Part shown: one piece after another, positions 1-9,079 of the stretch
Layout: each line of letters opens with the position of its first letter
How positions within the stretch are numbered: the stretch's first letter is position 1
Source: Defluviitalea saccharophila
GTDB lineage: Bacteria > Bacillota > Clostridia > Lachnospirales > Defluviitaleaceae
NCBI RefSeq assembly: GCF_038396635.1
Contig: NZ_CP121687.1
Location: forward strand, 2,950,561 to 3,014,560
Direction: 5' to 3'
Length of the DNA: 64,000 bases
Program-made: the position numbers and the translations under genes
Notes under the pieces: generated by a model
What the model was told of the DNA's origin: nothing
The model's database searches: none
The model's input: the letters and a program-made list of their open reading frames with translations, nothing else

Positions 1-786
1 GTCATAGAGAATGGAAAGGGTAAAGAGCTCACAGGTGCCAAGCAGTTTGGAAGTATTATTATAGAAAATGATAAAATTTATTATAGCAATATACATATGA
101 TGCGAAAAATAAATAACTTATATGTATATGATGAAAGTTCAAAAGAAGTAAAAAATTTGGGAGAAGAAGGATATACCTACGATATAAACAGAATCCTGAC
201 ATCCGGTGGTGGAGAGTCCCTGAGTGCAGCAAATAGTTTAAAACTGATAGGAGATAAGTTATATACTATTGGATATTTGGAAGAAAGTGATCAAGCCCCT
301 TGCATTTACAGCATTGATTTGCAAACTGGGGAAGCTCAAAAGCTTAGTTTGCCGACTTCACAATTTTGGATTGCAAACGACAAAATTTACTATATTGAAA
401 CGACAACCAAATATCTTATTACAATTGATTTAGAAGGTAACGGTAAGAAAACCTTAATTAGTAAGCCTATTGCTCAGGCAAAATTCCACGGAAAAAGCTT
501 TTATTACACCCTTTTAAATAAAAATAACGATTTAACCATGGGACTTTATAAGTACACATTGGATGCAAGTGAACCTGTAAGAATCAGTCCAAAACGTGTA
601 AAAGATTTTTTTATTAGTTCCTCAAAGATTTATTATATGACAACGGGATATGATGCAGGACTTTATAAAATCCAGGATGGTAAGACGATTTGTTTAACGA
701 AGGAGCCTGCTTTAAATTATCAGTTTGATGGGGAAAAAATGATTTTTAGAAGTATTTATAGCAAGCAAGTTGAGATCATACAATAG
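1..786 (+). CDS. DUF5050-like repeat protein, 5' end outside window
   Basis: The frame is open from the first base, so the gene begins upstream; the methionine at 97 is internal. The protein is built from short repeats of the kind 'NDKIYYIET', 'GKSFYYTL', 'SSKIYYMTTGYDAGLYKI', typical of DUF5050/beta-propeller-like proteins in which each blade carries a K-I-Y-Y strand. Such proteins are usually extracellular or lipoprotein-like in clostridia, but the N-terminus is missing, so no signal peptide can be judged. A rho-independent terminator follows closely, so this is the last gene of its unit. Function unknown. Confidence 0.7.
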   Translation, partial: VIENGKGKELTGAKQFGSIIIENDKIYYSNIHMMRKINNLYVYDESSKEVKNLGEEGYTYDINRILTSGGGESLSAANSLKLIGDKLYTIGYLEESDQAPCIYSIDLQTGEAQKLSLPTSQFWIANDKIYYIETTTKYLITIDLEGNGKKTLISKPIAQAKFHGKSFYYTLLNKNNDLTMGLYKYTLDASEPVRISPKRVKDFFISSSKIYYMTTGYDAGLYKIQDGKTICLTKEPALNYQFDGEKMIFRSIYSKQVEIIQ

Positions 787-813
787 TCCATACCCATGCG
801 CATATTCATAATT

Positions 814-857
814 AAAAAATTCGGTTGAGATTTAATATTAGCTTAACCGAATTTTTT
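814..857 (+). terminator. rho-independent terminator
   Basis: A 16-bp stem (arms 814-829 and 842-857, one G-T pair) ends in a run of six T. It closes the unit of the upstream repeat protein; being A/T-flanked on both sides it could work in both directions. Confidence 0.85.
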
Positions 858-1078
858 GTGCTATGAATAGCTGGAGAAAATTAAGGATATCTTAAGATTT
901 TCGTTATTTATTTTTTAAGCTACATATATAATAATTAATGTATCATTCTTCATTACATATAGTGGTTATTGTTGCATAATACAATAATTTCTAGTAAAGT
1001 AAAATTGTCAAGGAGCATTTAGCTTGCAAATGAATTGAAACATACAATATTAATTTTTCAAAGCGTGGAGGTAATAAA

Positions 1079-1903
1079 ATGTTTTTAATCGAGTTATTAA
1101 AAGTAATTATTTTAGGAATCGTTGAAGGTATCACAGAATGGCTGCCCATAAGCAGTACGGGTCATATGATTTTGGTTGAGGAATTTATAAAGTTAAATGC
1201 TTCAGATGCATTTAAAGAAATGTTTTTTGTGGTGATTCAACTGGGAGCCATTATGGCTGTGGTGCTGCTTTATTTTAATAAATTAAATCCTTTTTCACCT
1301 AGCAAAACGAAGAAACAAAAGAGAGAAACCATGGAGATTTGGTTTAAAGTAATCGTAGGTGTCATACCGGCTGGAGTATTGGGTGTATTGTTTGATGACT
1401 GGCTGAATGAACATTTTTACAATTATCAGGTGGTAGCTATTACCTTGATTCTTTATGGAATACTATTTATTATAGTAGAAAATCGAAACAAAGATAAAAG
1501 CCCCAAAATTAAGAGTTTTAATCAATTATCTTATGGCACGGCTTTTGCCATAGGAATCTTCCAGGTATTATCCTTAATTCCCGGAACCTCTCGCTCAGGT
1601 TCCACCATTCTCGGAGCGATTATTCTTGGTACATCCCGTTATATCGCGGCAGAGTATTCATTCTTTTTATCTATTCCAGTCATGTTTGGAGCAAGCTTTT
1701 TAAAACTATTGAAGTTTGGATTAAGCTTTACCGGAATGGAAATAGCAATTCTGCTGACAGGTATGATCGTAGCATTTGTTGTTTCTGTCATAGCCATTAA
1801 ATTCTTGTTAAGATACATAAAAAATAATGATTTTAAAGCCTTTGGATGGTATCGTATTGTTTTAGGTATTTTGGTCATTGGATATTTTCTTATATTTGCA
1901 TAA
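1079..1903 (+). CDS. uppP: undecaprenyl-diphosphatase
   Basis: Integral membrane phosphatase of the BacA/UppP family (274 residues, normal length). It dephosphorylates undecaprenyl pyrophosphate so that the lipid carrier of cell-wall precursors can be reused; higher dosage gives bacitracin tolerance. The family signatures are present: the [14 protein letters not shown] block at residues 16-29 and P-G-T-S-R-S-G at 168-174, with several hydrophobic helices. A GGAGG site lies just before the ATG. It stands alone between two terminator-bounded units, 21 bp ahead of tag. Confidence 0.96.
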   Translation: MFLIELLKVIILGIVEGITEWLPISSTGHMILVEEFIKLNASDAFKEMFFVVIQLGAIMAVVLLYFNKLNPFSPSKTKKQKRETMEIWFKVIVGVIPAGVLGVLFDDWLNEHFYNYQVVAITLILYGILFIIVENRNKDKSPKIKSFNQLSYGTAFAIGIFQVLSLIPGTSRSGSTILGAIILGTSRYIAAEYSFFLSIPVMFGASFLKLLKFGLSFTGMEIAILLTGMIVAFVVSVIAIKFLLRYIKNNDFKAFGWYRIVLGILVIGYFLIFA

Positions 1904-1924
1904 TCATTATAAGGAATGATTTGA

Positions 1925-2479
1925 ATGAATAGATGTCCTTGGTGTGGGAATGATGAGCTGTACATAAAGTATCATGATGAAGAATGGGGAGTGCCCAATC
2001 ATGATGACCGTAAGCACTTTGAGTTTTTAGTGTTAGAGTCGGCTCAGGCCGGACTAAGCTGGATAACCATATTAAAGAAAAGAGAAAATTATAGAAAGGC
2101 ATACTGCGGATTTGATCCCGAAAAAGTGGCTTTATTTGATGATGCAAAGATAGAAGAGTTAATGAATAATCCGGGAATTGTTAGGAACAGAAGAAAAATT
2201 GAAGCATCTATTAATAATGCGCGGAGATTTTTAGAAGTCACCAATGAATTTGGAAGTTTTGATCAATACATTTGGTCTTTTGTAAACAATAAACCAATAA
2301 AAAATTATTGGAAAGATATCAGTGAAGTTCCTGCAAATACAAAGCTATCCGATGAAATCAGTAAAGACTTAAAGAAAAGAGGATTTAGATTTTTGGGTTC
2401 CACAATCATTTATTCATATATGCAGGCTGTAGGTTTAGTTAACGACCATTTAACCGATTGCTTTTTAGGGGGCTTATAA
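1925..2479 (+). CDS. tag: DNA-3-methyladenine glycosylase I
   Basis: Base-excision repair enzyme that removes 3-methyladenine from alkylated DNA. At 184 residues it has the usual length. The zinc ligands known for the E. coli enzyme, Cys4, His17, His175 and Cys179, fall at exactly the same positions here, and the catalytic Glu38 is conserved. It probably shares a transcript with uppP (21-bp gap), a chance neighbour with no functional link. Its stop codon lies inside the following terminator hairpin. Confidence 0.96.
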   Translation: MNRCPWCGNDELYIKYHDEEWGVPNHDDRKHFEFLVLESAQAGLSWITILKKRENYRKAYCGFDPEKVALFDDAKIEELMNNPGIVRNRRKIEASINNARRFLEVTNEFGSFDQYIWSFVNNKPIKNYWKDISEVPANTKLSDEISKDLKKRGFRFLGSTIIYSYMQAVGLVNDHLTDCFLGGL

Positions 2480-2491
2480 AGCCCCTAAAAA
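2462..2491 (+). terminator. hairpin terminator at the tag 3' end
   Basis: A T-rich/A-rich stem with a GGGGC/GCCCC core spans the tag stop codon and the bases after it. The A/T symmetry suggests it may serve both tag and the convergent LysM gene. Confidence 0.75.
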
Positions 2492-2553
2492 TTTGCCTAA
2501 AAAATATTTCAAAGAAATCAAAGGAGTATTTTTATGAAAGAGATTGCCCTATT

Positions 2554-3195
2554 TTATGAAATAGGCACTCGATAGCCAAAAGTATGCCATACACCAAAAT
2601 TATCTTTTACGGTTATACCCCTTTGGCCTCCCATTGCAGCATCTAAATAATAGGGATAGTTTTGCGCAGGAAGGAAGTGTCCTATATAATTCCCTGAAAA
2701 AACTACAGGCACCGCATCAAATAGGATTTGGGTAGGAGTTACTTCTATAACACGGGTTGTTTGGGTTGAATCTCCATAATTTTCTTCAGCTATTTTCTGG
2801 CTGGTACTTTCAGCTTTTAACATATTGATATCATTTTGCATAGCTGACACTATTTCTGCACATTTGGAACCTGTAGGGATGCATATTCGCTGGGCTATTC
2901 TAAGAGAATACGGATCCACACCGGGATTGGCCTCTATAATACTATCTACGGTTACGTTAAATATTCTTGCTATCTTAGCTAGAGTATCTCCTGGCTGAAT
3001 AATATATTCGGTATGATTTGGCAGACACGACGGTATACATATGGTTTGACCAATTCTAAGTCTGTAAGGGTCTATACCGGGATTTGCTGCAAGTATTCTT
3101 GAAAGGCTGATTTCAAGCCTTTGGGCAATACTATATAAAGTATCTCCTGGCTGTATTGTATATGGGTAATGATTACTTGGACACTGTCTGTACAT
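2554..3195 (-). CDS. two-LysM-domain protein
   Basis: Two LysM domains (about residues 11-55 and 63-109), each with the Q-P-G-D-T-L core and a closing I-C-I-P, then a C-terminal domain of about 100 residues that I do not recognise. LysM binds N-acetylglucosamine-containing polymers such as peptidoglycan or spore cortex. There is no clear signal peptide, as in clostridial spore-coat or spore-morphogenesis LysM proteins; a spore role is inference. On the minus strand an AAGGAG-type site precedes the ATG. Convergent with tag and divergent from the SLH gene. Confidence 0.8.
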   Translation of the reverse strand: MYRQCPSNHYPYTIQPGDTLYSIAQRLEISLSRILAANPGIDPYRLRIGQTICIPSCLPNHTEYIIQPGDTLAKIARIFNVTVDSIIEANPGVDPYSLRIAQRICIPTGSKCAEIVSAMQNDINMLKAESTSQKIAEENYGDSTQTTRVIEVTPTQILFDAVPVVFSGNYIGHFLPAQNYPYYLDAAMGGQRGITVKDNFGVWHTFGYRVPIS

Positions 3196-3353
3196 AGCAC
3201 GGTACTCCTTTCTCCTTATTTAGTGTATACTATGAAATCAAAAATTGAGTTGTGTAAGAACGCAATTAAAAAAATTTAGCATAGATTGGAACAAAACTAT
3301 TTTATTTCCGTCTAAAAGACTAAGAAATCAATAAGAAATATTGGGAGGTAATT

Positions 3354-4337
3354 ATGATGAATAAAAATATATTAAGAAATACGATTATAGCAGGGGCTTT
3401 ATCCACAATGATGGTGGTTCCGTCACTGGCACAGAATATCAATGTAGTACCTATATCTATAAAAGAAGGAGAAGTCATTCCGATAAGCTACAAGATGGAT
3501 CATTGGGCTCAAATACATAAAGAAAAATTATTAAGTACTTACGATGTAGAAGCCATATTCAAGGACAAAGATTTGAACGCTCCAATTACTGTTAAAGACT
3601 TTAAGAATCTCATTCAATTGTCAATTAGCCAGGAATATGGCAACGTACCAGCTGGGGTGACCAGAGAAACCATTGTATATGAACTTACTAAAATATGGGC
3701 AGAAAAAACAGGGAGAAATCTAGAAACAGTTCCAGTAATCAAAATGTTAATTTACCAGGATACCGATCAAATAGATATAAAATATAATCATGGTGTAATG
3801 GTGGCGTATATGTTGGATATCGCTAAAGGCAGAGAGACAAGAAAATTTGATCCAAAGGCATTTGTGACCTATGGAGAATTGGCAGCTTTAGTGAATAACA
3901 CAGATAAAGCTATACAAAAGGAATTAAGATCCAATCCTCCATCTATAGCACCGGGAAAATTCGAGACCAGAGGAACATATGAAGTCAAAGAAGATAAAGT
4001 CGTATTTGATTTTGAAATAATCAGTCACTACACTGAGCTGAAGGAACTTAAACTTGGCTCCGGACAACAATTTGAACTAACTATAACCGATGAAAAGGGA
4101 GAAGAAGTGTACAGATATTCCGATGGTAAATTCTTTACCTTAGCGCTATTATACAAAGAACTTAATCCAGGAGAAATTCTAAAATGGCAGGATGAATGGG
4201 ATAAAACCAATAAAGAAGGAGAAAAATTAGAATCCGGAAAGTATAATGCGGAAATAAAAATACTGGCTATATTTGAAGAGGGTGAGGAGAAAATAGAAGA
4301 AAGTCAATTGACAACGGTTATGGAGTTTAATTTGTAA
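3354..4337 (+). CDS. secreted SLH-like plus BsuPI-domain protein
   Basis: The N-terminus is a signal peptide (basic start, hydrophobic core, A-Q cleavage near residue 27). Residues about 45-190 resemble divergent S-layer-homology repeats ('DHWAQ', 'FDPKAFVTYGELAALV'), which attach proteins to the cell wall. Residues about 195-320 resemble BsuPI (intracellular proteinase inhibitor) domains: 'QQFELTITDEKGEEVYRYSDG' followed by a conserved W-x-D-E-W region. An exported BsuPI domain anchored by SLH-like repeats suggests an envelope-associated inhibitor or structural role, but this is inference. GGAGG lies before the ATG; the second methionine is an equal start candidate. Monocistronic. Confidence 0.7.
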   Translation: MMNKNILRNTIIAGALSTMMVVPSLAQNINVVPISIKEGEVIPISYKMDHWAQIHKEKLLSTYDVEAIFKDKDLNAPITVKDFKNLIQLSISQEYGNVPAGVTRETIVYELTKIWAEKTGRNLETVPVIKMLIYQDTDQIDIKYNHGVMVAYMLDIAKGRETRKFDPKAFVTYGELAALVNNTDKAIQKELRSNPPSIAPGKFETRGTYEVKEDKVVFDFEIISHYTELKELKLGSGQQFELTITDEKGEEVYRYSDGKFFTLALLYKELNPGEILKWQDEWDKTNKEGEKLESGKYNAEIKILAIFEEGEEKIEESQLTTVMEFNL

Positions 4338-4349
4338 GATATTAAATAT

Positions 4350-4388
4350 GCCGAATGGGATGAAAAAAATTATCCTACTCGGCTTTTT
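4350..4388 (+). terminator. rho-independent terminator
   Basis: GCCGA/TCGGC-based stem (4350-4383, some G-T pairs and an A-rich loop) followed by seven T. Confidence 0.8.
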
Positions 4389-4452
4389 TGTTAAGTCTTA
4401 AAAAAATAATATGTTTATTAATATGTTAGTATTACAATACACAAAGTGTATC

Positions 4453-4481
4453 TTGTTATAATTTTTAAATAATGTTATGAT
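4453..4481 (+). promoter_or_regulatory. candidate sigma-A promoter of the phosphate transporter
   Basis: TTGTTA at 4453-4458 and TATGAT at 4476-4481 are separated by exactly 17 bp, about 50 bp ahead of the transporter start. Assigned by motif only. Confidence 0.45.
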
Positions 4482-4529
4482 ACTATTGTCGTAAAAGAAC
4501 TATTTATAGTAGTACCGGGAGGAAAAATC

Positions 4530-5582
4530 ATGACAATATCATTAGTTGATTTTCTTGATCAACTGGTATCGAATCCTGCATTATTGATTACTGTAGTTCT
4601 GACTTTAGGGGTTGTACTGGTAAATGGCTGGACGGATGCTCCTAATGCCATTGCGACCTGTGTTTCTACACGTTCTCTTGATCCTCAAAAAGCAATCGTT
4701 ATGGCAGCCATATTTAACTTCTTAGGGGTCTTGGTTATGACGATGATCAATGCAACGGTTGCACAAACTATTTATAATATGGTTGATTTTGGGGGAAACT
4801 CAAAAAATTCTTTAGTTGCGCTTTGTGCTGCATTATTTGCTATTGTTTTATGGGCTACAGCAGCATGGGCATTTGGCATTCCTACCAGTGAAAGCCATGC
4901 ATTGATAGCAGGGATTTCTGGAGCGGCCATAGCCTTGCAAAAAGGTTTTTCCGGTATTAACGGGGCAGAGTGGGTAAAGGTAATATACGGCTTATTTTTA
5001 TCGACTATCCTTGGATTTTTGATGGGATTTATCATTGTTCGTATTACAGAATTTATTTGTAAAGGTATAGATAGACGAAAAACACTGCCCTTTTTCCAAA
5101 AAGCACAAATATTTAGTGCCGCAGCAATGGCTTTCATGCACGGAGCACAGGATGGACAAAAATTTATGGGAGTTTTCATGCTTGGAATTTTTCTTGCAAA
5201 TGGAACAAGCGATGTAACCAATTTTACTATTCCAGTTTGGCTTATGCTTCTTTGTTCTGTAGTCATGGCACTAGGAACTTCCATTGGAGGTTACCGTATC
5301 ATTAAAACTGTCGGAATGGGCATGGTGAAATTAGAAAAGTATCAGGGATTTTCTGCAGATGCAGCAGGAGCGGTTTGCCTTTTAGCATCTTCTGTTTTCG
5401 GTATCCCTGTTAGTACAACCCATACGAAGACAACGGCAATCATGGGAGTTGGGGCGGCCAAAAGACTTTCTTCAGTAAACTGGGGAATAGTAAAAGAAAT
5501 GCTTGCAGCCTGGGTTTTGACATTTCCCGGTTGTGGCGCAGTTGGATATATTATGGCGTACATATTTATGAAAATTTTCTAG
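4530..5582 (+). CDS. pit: PiT-family inorganic phosphate transporter
   Basis: Membrane permease of 350 residues that brings in phosphate, usually as a metal-phosphate complex driven by the proton or sodium gradient. The duplicated PiT signature is visible: 'NGWTDAPNAIATCVS' near residue 32 and 'GIPVSTTHTKTT' near residue 293, together with 'GIPTSESHA' and 'MHGAQDGQKF'. About ten hydrophobic helices. It is followed after 27 bp by a DUF47/PhoU-like gene, the standard partner arrangement. GGAGG at good spacing before the ATG. Confidence 0.94.
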   Translation: MTISLVDFLDQLVSNPALLITVVLTLGVVLVNGWTDAPNAIATCVSTRSLDPQKAIVMAAIFNFLGVLVMTMINATVAQTIYNMVDFGGNSKNSLVALCAALFAIVLWATAAWAFGIPTSESHALIAGISGAAIALQKGFSGINGAEWVKVIYGLFLSTILGFLMGFIIVRITEFICKGIDRRKTLPFFQKAQIFSAAAMAFMHGAQDGQKFMGVFMLGIFLANGTSDVTNFTIPVWLMLLCSVVMALGTSIGGYRIIKTVGMGMVKLEKYQGFSADAAGAVCLLASSVFGIPVSTTHTKTTAIMGVGAAKRLSSVNWGIVKEMLAAWVLTFPGCGAVGYIMAYIFMKIF

Positions 5583-5609
5583 AATAAGAGTAGAGAAAGG
5601 AAAAAAGTT

Positions 5610-6233
5610 ATGGCAAGAAAAAACGAATATAACTATTTTGATGCATTTGTAAATCTATCAAAATTTTCCTTGAACTCAGCAGAAATTTTACATAATACCT
5701 TGCGTAATTTTGGAACCATTAATTTATCAGATAAAATAAAGGAAATGCATGAGGTAGAGCATTCGGCAGATATTGCAAAGCATGATGTAGTAAATAGGTT
5801 GTTAAAAGAATTCCTCCCGCCAATTGAAAGAGAAGATATTATTAGCCTTTCTCAAAAGATTGATGATATAACAGATGCGGTAGAAGATGTCTTAATTCGC
5901 ATAGATATCTTCAATGTCAAATCAATTCGGCCCGAAATTTTAGAGTTTACTCAATTAATCGTTGACTGCTGTAATTCTCTTTACTTAGCTTTACAAGAGT
6001 TTGAAAATTTCAAGAAATCAATGACACTCCATTCCCAAATTGTTAAGATTAATAGTTTAGAAGAAGAAGGAGATAAGCTTTATATTAATGCAGTCAAAAA
6101 CCTTTATCAAAAATCAAAAGATCCTATCGAGTTAATGATTTGGACAGAGATAATGCATCGTCTTGAAAGATGCTGTGACGCCTGTGAATCTGTGGCAGAC
6201 GATATGCATAGCATCGTAATGAAAAATTCATAA
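5610..6233 (+). CDS. DUF47 (PhoU-like) regulator of phosphate transport
   Basis: A 207-residue helical protein of the DUF47/YkaA/PhoU_div family ('MHEVEHSADIAKHDVVNRLL', 'DDITDAVEDV', 'RLERCCDACESVADDMHSI'). The acidic E-x-x-x-D motifs are typical of the PhoU fold and bind metal. Encoded directly after pit, it is thought to modulate PiT transporters, as suggested by the frequent pairing in bacteria. A terminator follows, so pit and this gene form a two-gene operon. Confidence 0.9.
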   Translation: MARKNEYNYFDAFVNLSKFSLNSAEILHNTLRNFGTINLSDKIKEMHEVEHSADIAKHDVVNRLLKEFLPPIEREDIISLSQKIDDITDAVEDVLIRIDIFNVKSIRPEILEFTQLIVDCCNSLYLALQEFENFKKSMTLHSQIVKINSLEEEGDKLYINAVKNLYQKSKDPIELMIWTEIMHRLERCCDACESVADDMHSIVMKNS

Positions 6234-6248
6234 TGAATAAATGATAAT

Positions 6249-6274
6249 CCGTCTCTTATAAAGGGACGGTTTTT
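6249..6274 (+). terminator. rho-independent terminator
   Basis: Nine-bp stem (6249-6257 with 6261-6269, one G-T pair), three-base loop, then a T run. Closes the pit operon. Confidence 0.85.
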
Positions 6275-6306
6275 GAATGCAAATTTTGCTTTTAAGGAGC
6301 CTTATA

Positions 6307-7209
6307 ATGGATACTTTATTGTTGAATGATTGTACTTTGTGCCCTAGAAATTGTCATATTGATCGTATAAAAGGTCAAAAGGGGTATTGCAAAACAACTC
6401 ATGAATTAATTGTAGCCAGAGCTGCACTGCATATGTGGGAAGAGCCTTGCATTTCCGGAGACAGAGGTTCCGGAACGGTATTTTTTTCTGGATGTGCTAT
6501 GGGATGTGTTTTCTGCCAAAATTATAAAATTGCCCAGGGGCTAAGAGGGAAAAAGATTACTGTAGAGCGGCTTTCGGAAATATTTTTAGAGCTTCAGGAA
6601 AAGAATGCACATAATATTAATCTGGTTACTCCAAGCCATTTTGTACCTCAGATTGTACAAGCCCTTCTAATATCCAGAAAGAAAGGAATGACTCTTCCTA
6701 TCGTATATAACTGCAGCGGATATGAAAAGATTGAGACTTTAAAGCTTTTAAAAGGATATGTAGATATTTATCTTCCGGATTTAAAGTATTACTCAAAAGA
6801 GATTTCAAAAAAATATTCTAACTGTGAAGACTATTTTTCATATGCTTCAAAAGCAATAGCTGAAATGGTGCAACAAGTAGGAGAACCTGTTTTTGATGGA
6901 AATGGAATGATGACAAAGGGTGTAATCGTAAGACATTTAACCTTACCGGGGTGCCTGGAAGATTCTAAGAAAATCATTCGATATTTATACGAAACATTTG
7001 GAGATAAAATTTATATCAGTATTATGAACCAATATACGCCGATGGAACCAATAAAGAAATATCCAGAACTCAATAGAAAAATCACTGAAAATGAATATGA
7101 AGCATTAGTGGATTATGCAATTCACATAGGCGTTGAAAATGGATTCATTCAAGAGGGAGATACAGCTTCAGAAAGTTTTATTCCGGAATTTAACGAAGAA
7201 GGAGTTTAA
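6307..7209 (+). CDS. PflX-like radical SAM protein
   Basis: Radical SAM enzyme of the group annotated as 'pyruvate formate-lyase activating enzyme related' (PflX/COG1313). The cluster motif is C-A-M-G-C-V-F-C (CxxxCxxC) about 60 residues in, and an extra Cys pair, 'CTLCPRNC', lies at the N-terminus, characteristic of this subfamily. The substrate is not known; I do not claim glycyl-radical activation. The start is placed at 6307 rather than an upstream ATG at 6277 because AAGGAG (6294-6299) sits seven bases before 6307. Likely co-transcribed with the following methyltransferase (5-bp gap). Confidence 0.85.
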   Translation: MDTLLLNDCTLCPRNCHIDRIKGQKGYCKTTHELIVARAALHMWEEPCISGDRGSGTVFFSGCAMGCVFCQNYKIAQGLRGKKITVERLSEIFLELQEKNAHNINLVTPSHFVPQIVQALLISRKKGMTLPIVYNCSGYEKIETLKLLKGYVDIYLPDLKYYSKEISKKYSNCEDYFSYASKAIAEMVQQVGEPVFDGNGMMTKGVIVRHLTLPGCLEDSKKIIRYLYETFGDKIYISIMNQYTPMEPIKKYPELNRKITENEYEALVDYAIHIGVENGFIQEGDTASESFIPEFNEEGV

Positions 7210-7214
7210 AAGGC

Positions 7215-8399
7215 ATGACTAAAGGAAAACGTCCATCAGAGAAAAGATTTAACTGTTCAGTAAAAAATAAATGCGGCGGTTGTCAATTACAGCATCTAAG
7301 TTATGAGGAACAGCTTATAGAAAAGCAAAAGCAGGTAGAGTCTCTCTTAAAGAAATTTTGCAAGGTAGAAACGATTAAAGGTATGGAAAACCCCTATTAT
7401 TATAGAAACAAAGTGCATGCCGTATTTGACATCGATAAAAAGAAAAATATTATATCCGGGGTGTATGAAGCAGGAACCCACCGAGTGGTTCCCGTAGAAA
7501 GCTGCCTCATCGAAGATCAAAGGGCGGATGCTATTATCAATTCAATAAGAGGGTTACTAAAATCATTTAAAATTAGAACATTCGATGAAGACACTGGCCA
7601 CGGATTGTTTCGCCATGTGCTGATTAGAACTGGTTTTACAAGTGGAGAAATCATGGTTGTTTTGGTTTTTGCTTCTCAGATTTTTCCATCCAAAAATAAT
7701 TTTATAAAAGCCCTCAAAAAACTTCACCCCGAAATTACTACCATTGTACTGAATGTCAATAATAGAAAAACAAGCATGGTGCTTGGGGAAAAGGAACAAG
7801 TTTTATACGGAAAAGGATTTATTGAAGACACCTTATGTGGAAAAGTATTTCGAATCTCCCCAAAGTCTTTTTATCAAATCAACCCGATTCAGACAGAGGT
7901 ACTTTATAATAAAGCAATAGAACTTGCCGGCCTTAGTGGAAAAGAAACCATAATAGATGCCTACTGCGGCATTGGTACCATCGGTTTAATAGCCAGCGAT
8001 CATGTTAAAAAAGTCATTGGAGTGGAACTGAATCGAGATGCCGTTCGTGACGCCATCACCAATGCTAAAAGAAACAAAATTACCAACGCAGAGTTTTACA
8101 ATAAAGATGCCGGAGAATTCATGCGAGAATTAGAAGCTAAAAAACAACCTATAGACGTTGTATTTATGGACCCTCCAAGAGCAGGAAGCGACGAAAGATT
8201 TTTAAATTCACTATGCAGCTTAAAACCTAAAAAGGTTGTCTATATTTCTTGCAATCCTGTGACATTGGAAAGAGATTTAAACTATTTAGTAAAACGTGGC
8301 TATAAGGCAGAGAAAGCTATACCCGTGGATATGTTCCCGGGGACGGAACATGTGGAGTGCGTAGTTCAGATAAAACGCGCCGAAACCCGCATGGGATAA
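7215..8399 (+). CDS. RlmD/TrmA-family RNA (uracil-C5)-methyltransferase
   Basis: SAM-dependent enzyme that forms 5-methyluridine in rRNA or tRNA. An iron-sulfur cluster is predicted from Cys14, Cys20, Cys23 and Cys97 (pattern C-x5-C-x2-C then a distant C). The methyltransferase signatures 'DAYCGIGTIG', 'MDPPRAG' and the catalytic 'SCNPVTLERDL' are intact. At 394 residues it lacks the N-terminal TRAM domain of longer RumA proteins. Which nucleotide it modifies cannot be told from sequence. Family certain, exact target unsure. Confidence 0.9.
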   Translation: MTKGKRPSEKRFNCSVKNKCGGCQLQHLSYEEQLIEKQKQVESLLKKFCKVETIKGMENPYYYRNKVHAVFDIDKKKNIISGVYEAGTHRVVPVESCLIEDQRADAIINSIRGLLKSFKIRTFDEDTGHGLFRHVLIRTGFTSGEIMVVLVFASQIFPSKNNFIKALKKLHPEITTIVLNVNNRKTSMVLGEKEQVLYGKGFIEDTLCGKVFRISPKSFYQINPIQTEVLYNKAIELAGLSGKETIIDAYCGIGTIGLIASDHVKKVIGVELNRDAVRDAITNAKRNKITNAEFYNKDAGEFMRELEAKKQPIDVVFMDPPRAGSDERFLNSLCSLKPKKVVYISCNPVTLERDLNYLVKRGYKAEKAIPVDMFPGTEHVECVVQIKRAETRMG

Positions 8400-8449
8400 G
8401 GCTTTGGGGGGATTTAGAAAGACAGTTTTTAAGAGGTAAAAACGATGAT

Positions 8450-8490
8450 AAAAACTCGGTTATTTTTAAGAATAAGCGGGTTTTTATTTT
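8450..8490 (+). terminator. rho-independent terminator
   Basis: AAAAACTCGGTTATT pairs with AATAAGCGGGTTTTT (one mismatch, one G-T) and runs into a T-rich tract. Ends the radical SAM/methyltransferase unit. Confidence 0.7.
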
Positions 8491-8793
8491 TATAAGATAA
8501 ACAACCAGAAAAGCATTAATTGCCTGACTGGATTTTCTTTGATAAATATGGGGGTATAGCTCGCCAGGAAAAGCGCAAATGATATTCTGAAAAATTAGTC
8601 AAATAAAAGTCTTTCAACAAGTTTTCCAGAATTTATGATATAATTATGTCTATTAGGGGAAGCTTGATAACTATTTTAATTATGGAACTATAAAAATGTA
8701 GAAGATTCTAATGTAATTGTAATGTGAAGTTCATTTGCACGAACTAAATCCCGATATATATACCTGCTTAAGAAGGTTTAATTAAAGGAGAGG
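8491..8793. other. gene-free gap ahead of the IS110 region
   Basis: No convincing ORF. A TATAAT hexamer lies at 8639-8644 in AT-rich DNA and may be a -10 box for the small ORF at 8794, but no good -35 is present at 16-18 bp. Nothing else recognised. Confidence 0.4.
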
Positions 8794-8976
8794 ATGAGTC
8801 TGCTGAAAAATTTACCTAAAAGCTTTTTGGTCCGGATAATTTTGACTAATGGTGACCATGCTCATATTCGAACTTACTTTGGTATTAAAGATGAGACATC
8901 AATCGAAGATCGGCTAAAATCTTTTTCTAAAGTGAAACTTATTGAGTATATTGATAATGTAGGAGCATTCCTGTAA
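8794..8976 (+). CDS. hypothetical 60-residue protein
   Basis: Short ORF starting with ATG eight bases after an AAAGGAGAG ribosome site, which argues that it is translated. The product is basic at the N-terminus ('LLKNLPKSF'), with no signal, metal motif or known domain that I recognise. It ends only 14 bp before the first repeat copy that marks the left side of the IS110 element, so it may be the 5' part of a gene cut by the insertion. No relation to the JAB domain downstream can be shown. Confidence 0.4.
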   Translation: MSLLKNLPKSFLVRIILTNGDHAHIRTYFGIKDETSIEDRLKSFSKVKLIEYIDNVGAFL

Positions 8977-9079
8977 AGAAAAACAATGAACTTTGAAAAA
9001 GTAGACGCCTGACACTAAAATAGTATTGTGCTGATCCAGACAAGAAAGGCACAAAACTAAAATAATGGAGGCGTCATAT

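Noticed and set aside
4772..5284. Minus-strand ORF of 170 codons inside pit
   Set aside because: Shadow of a well-supported transporter gene; no ribosome site and atypical composition.
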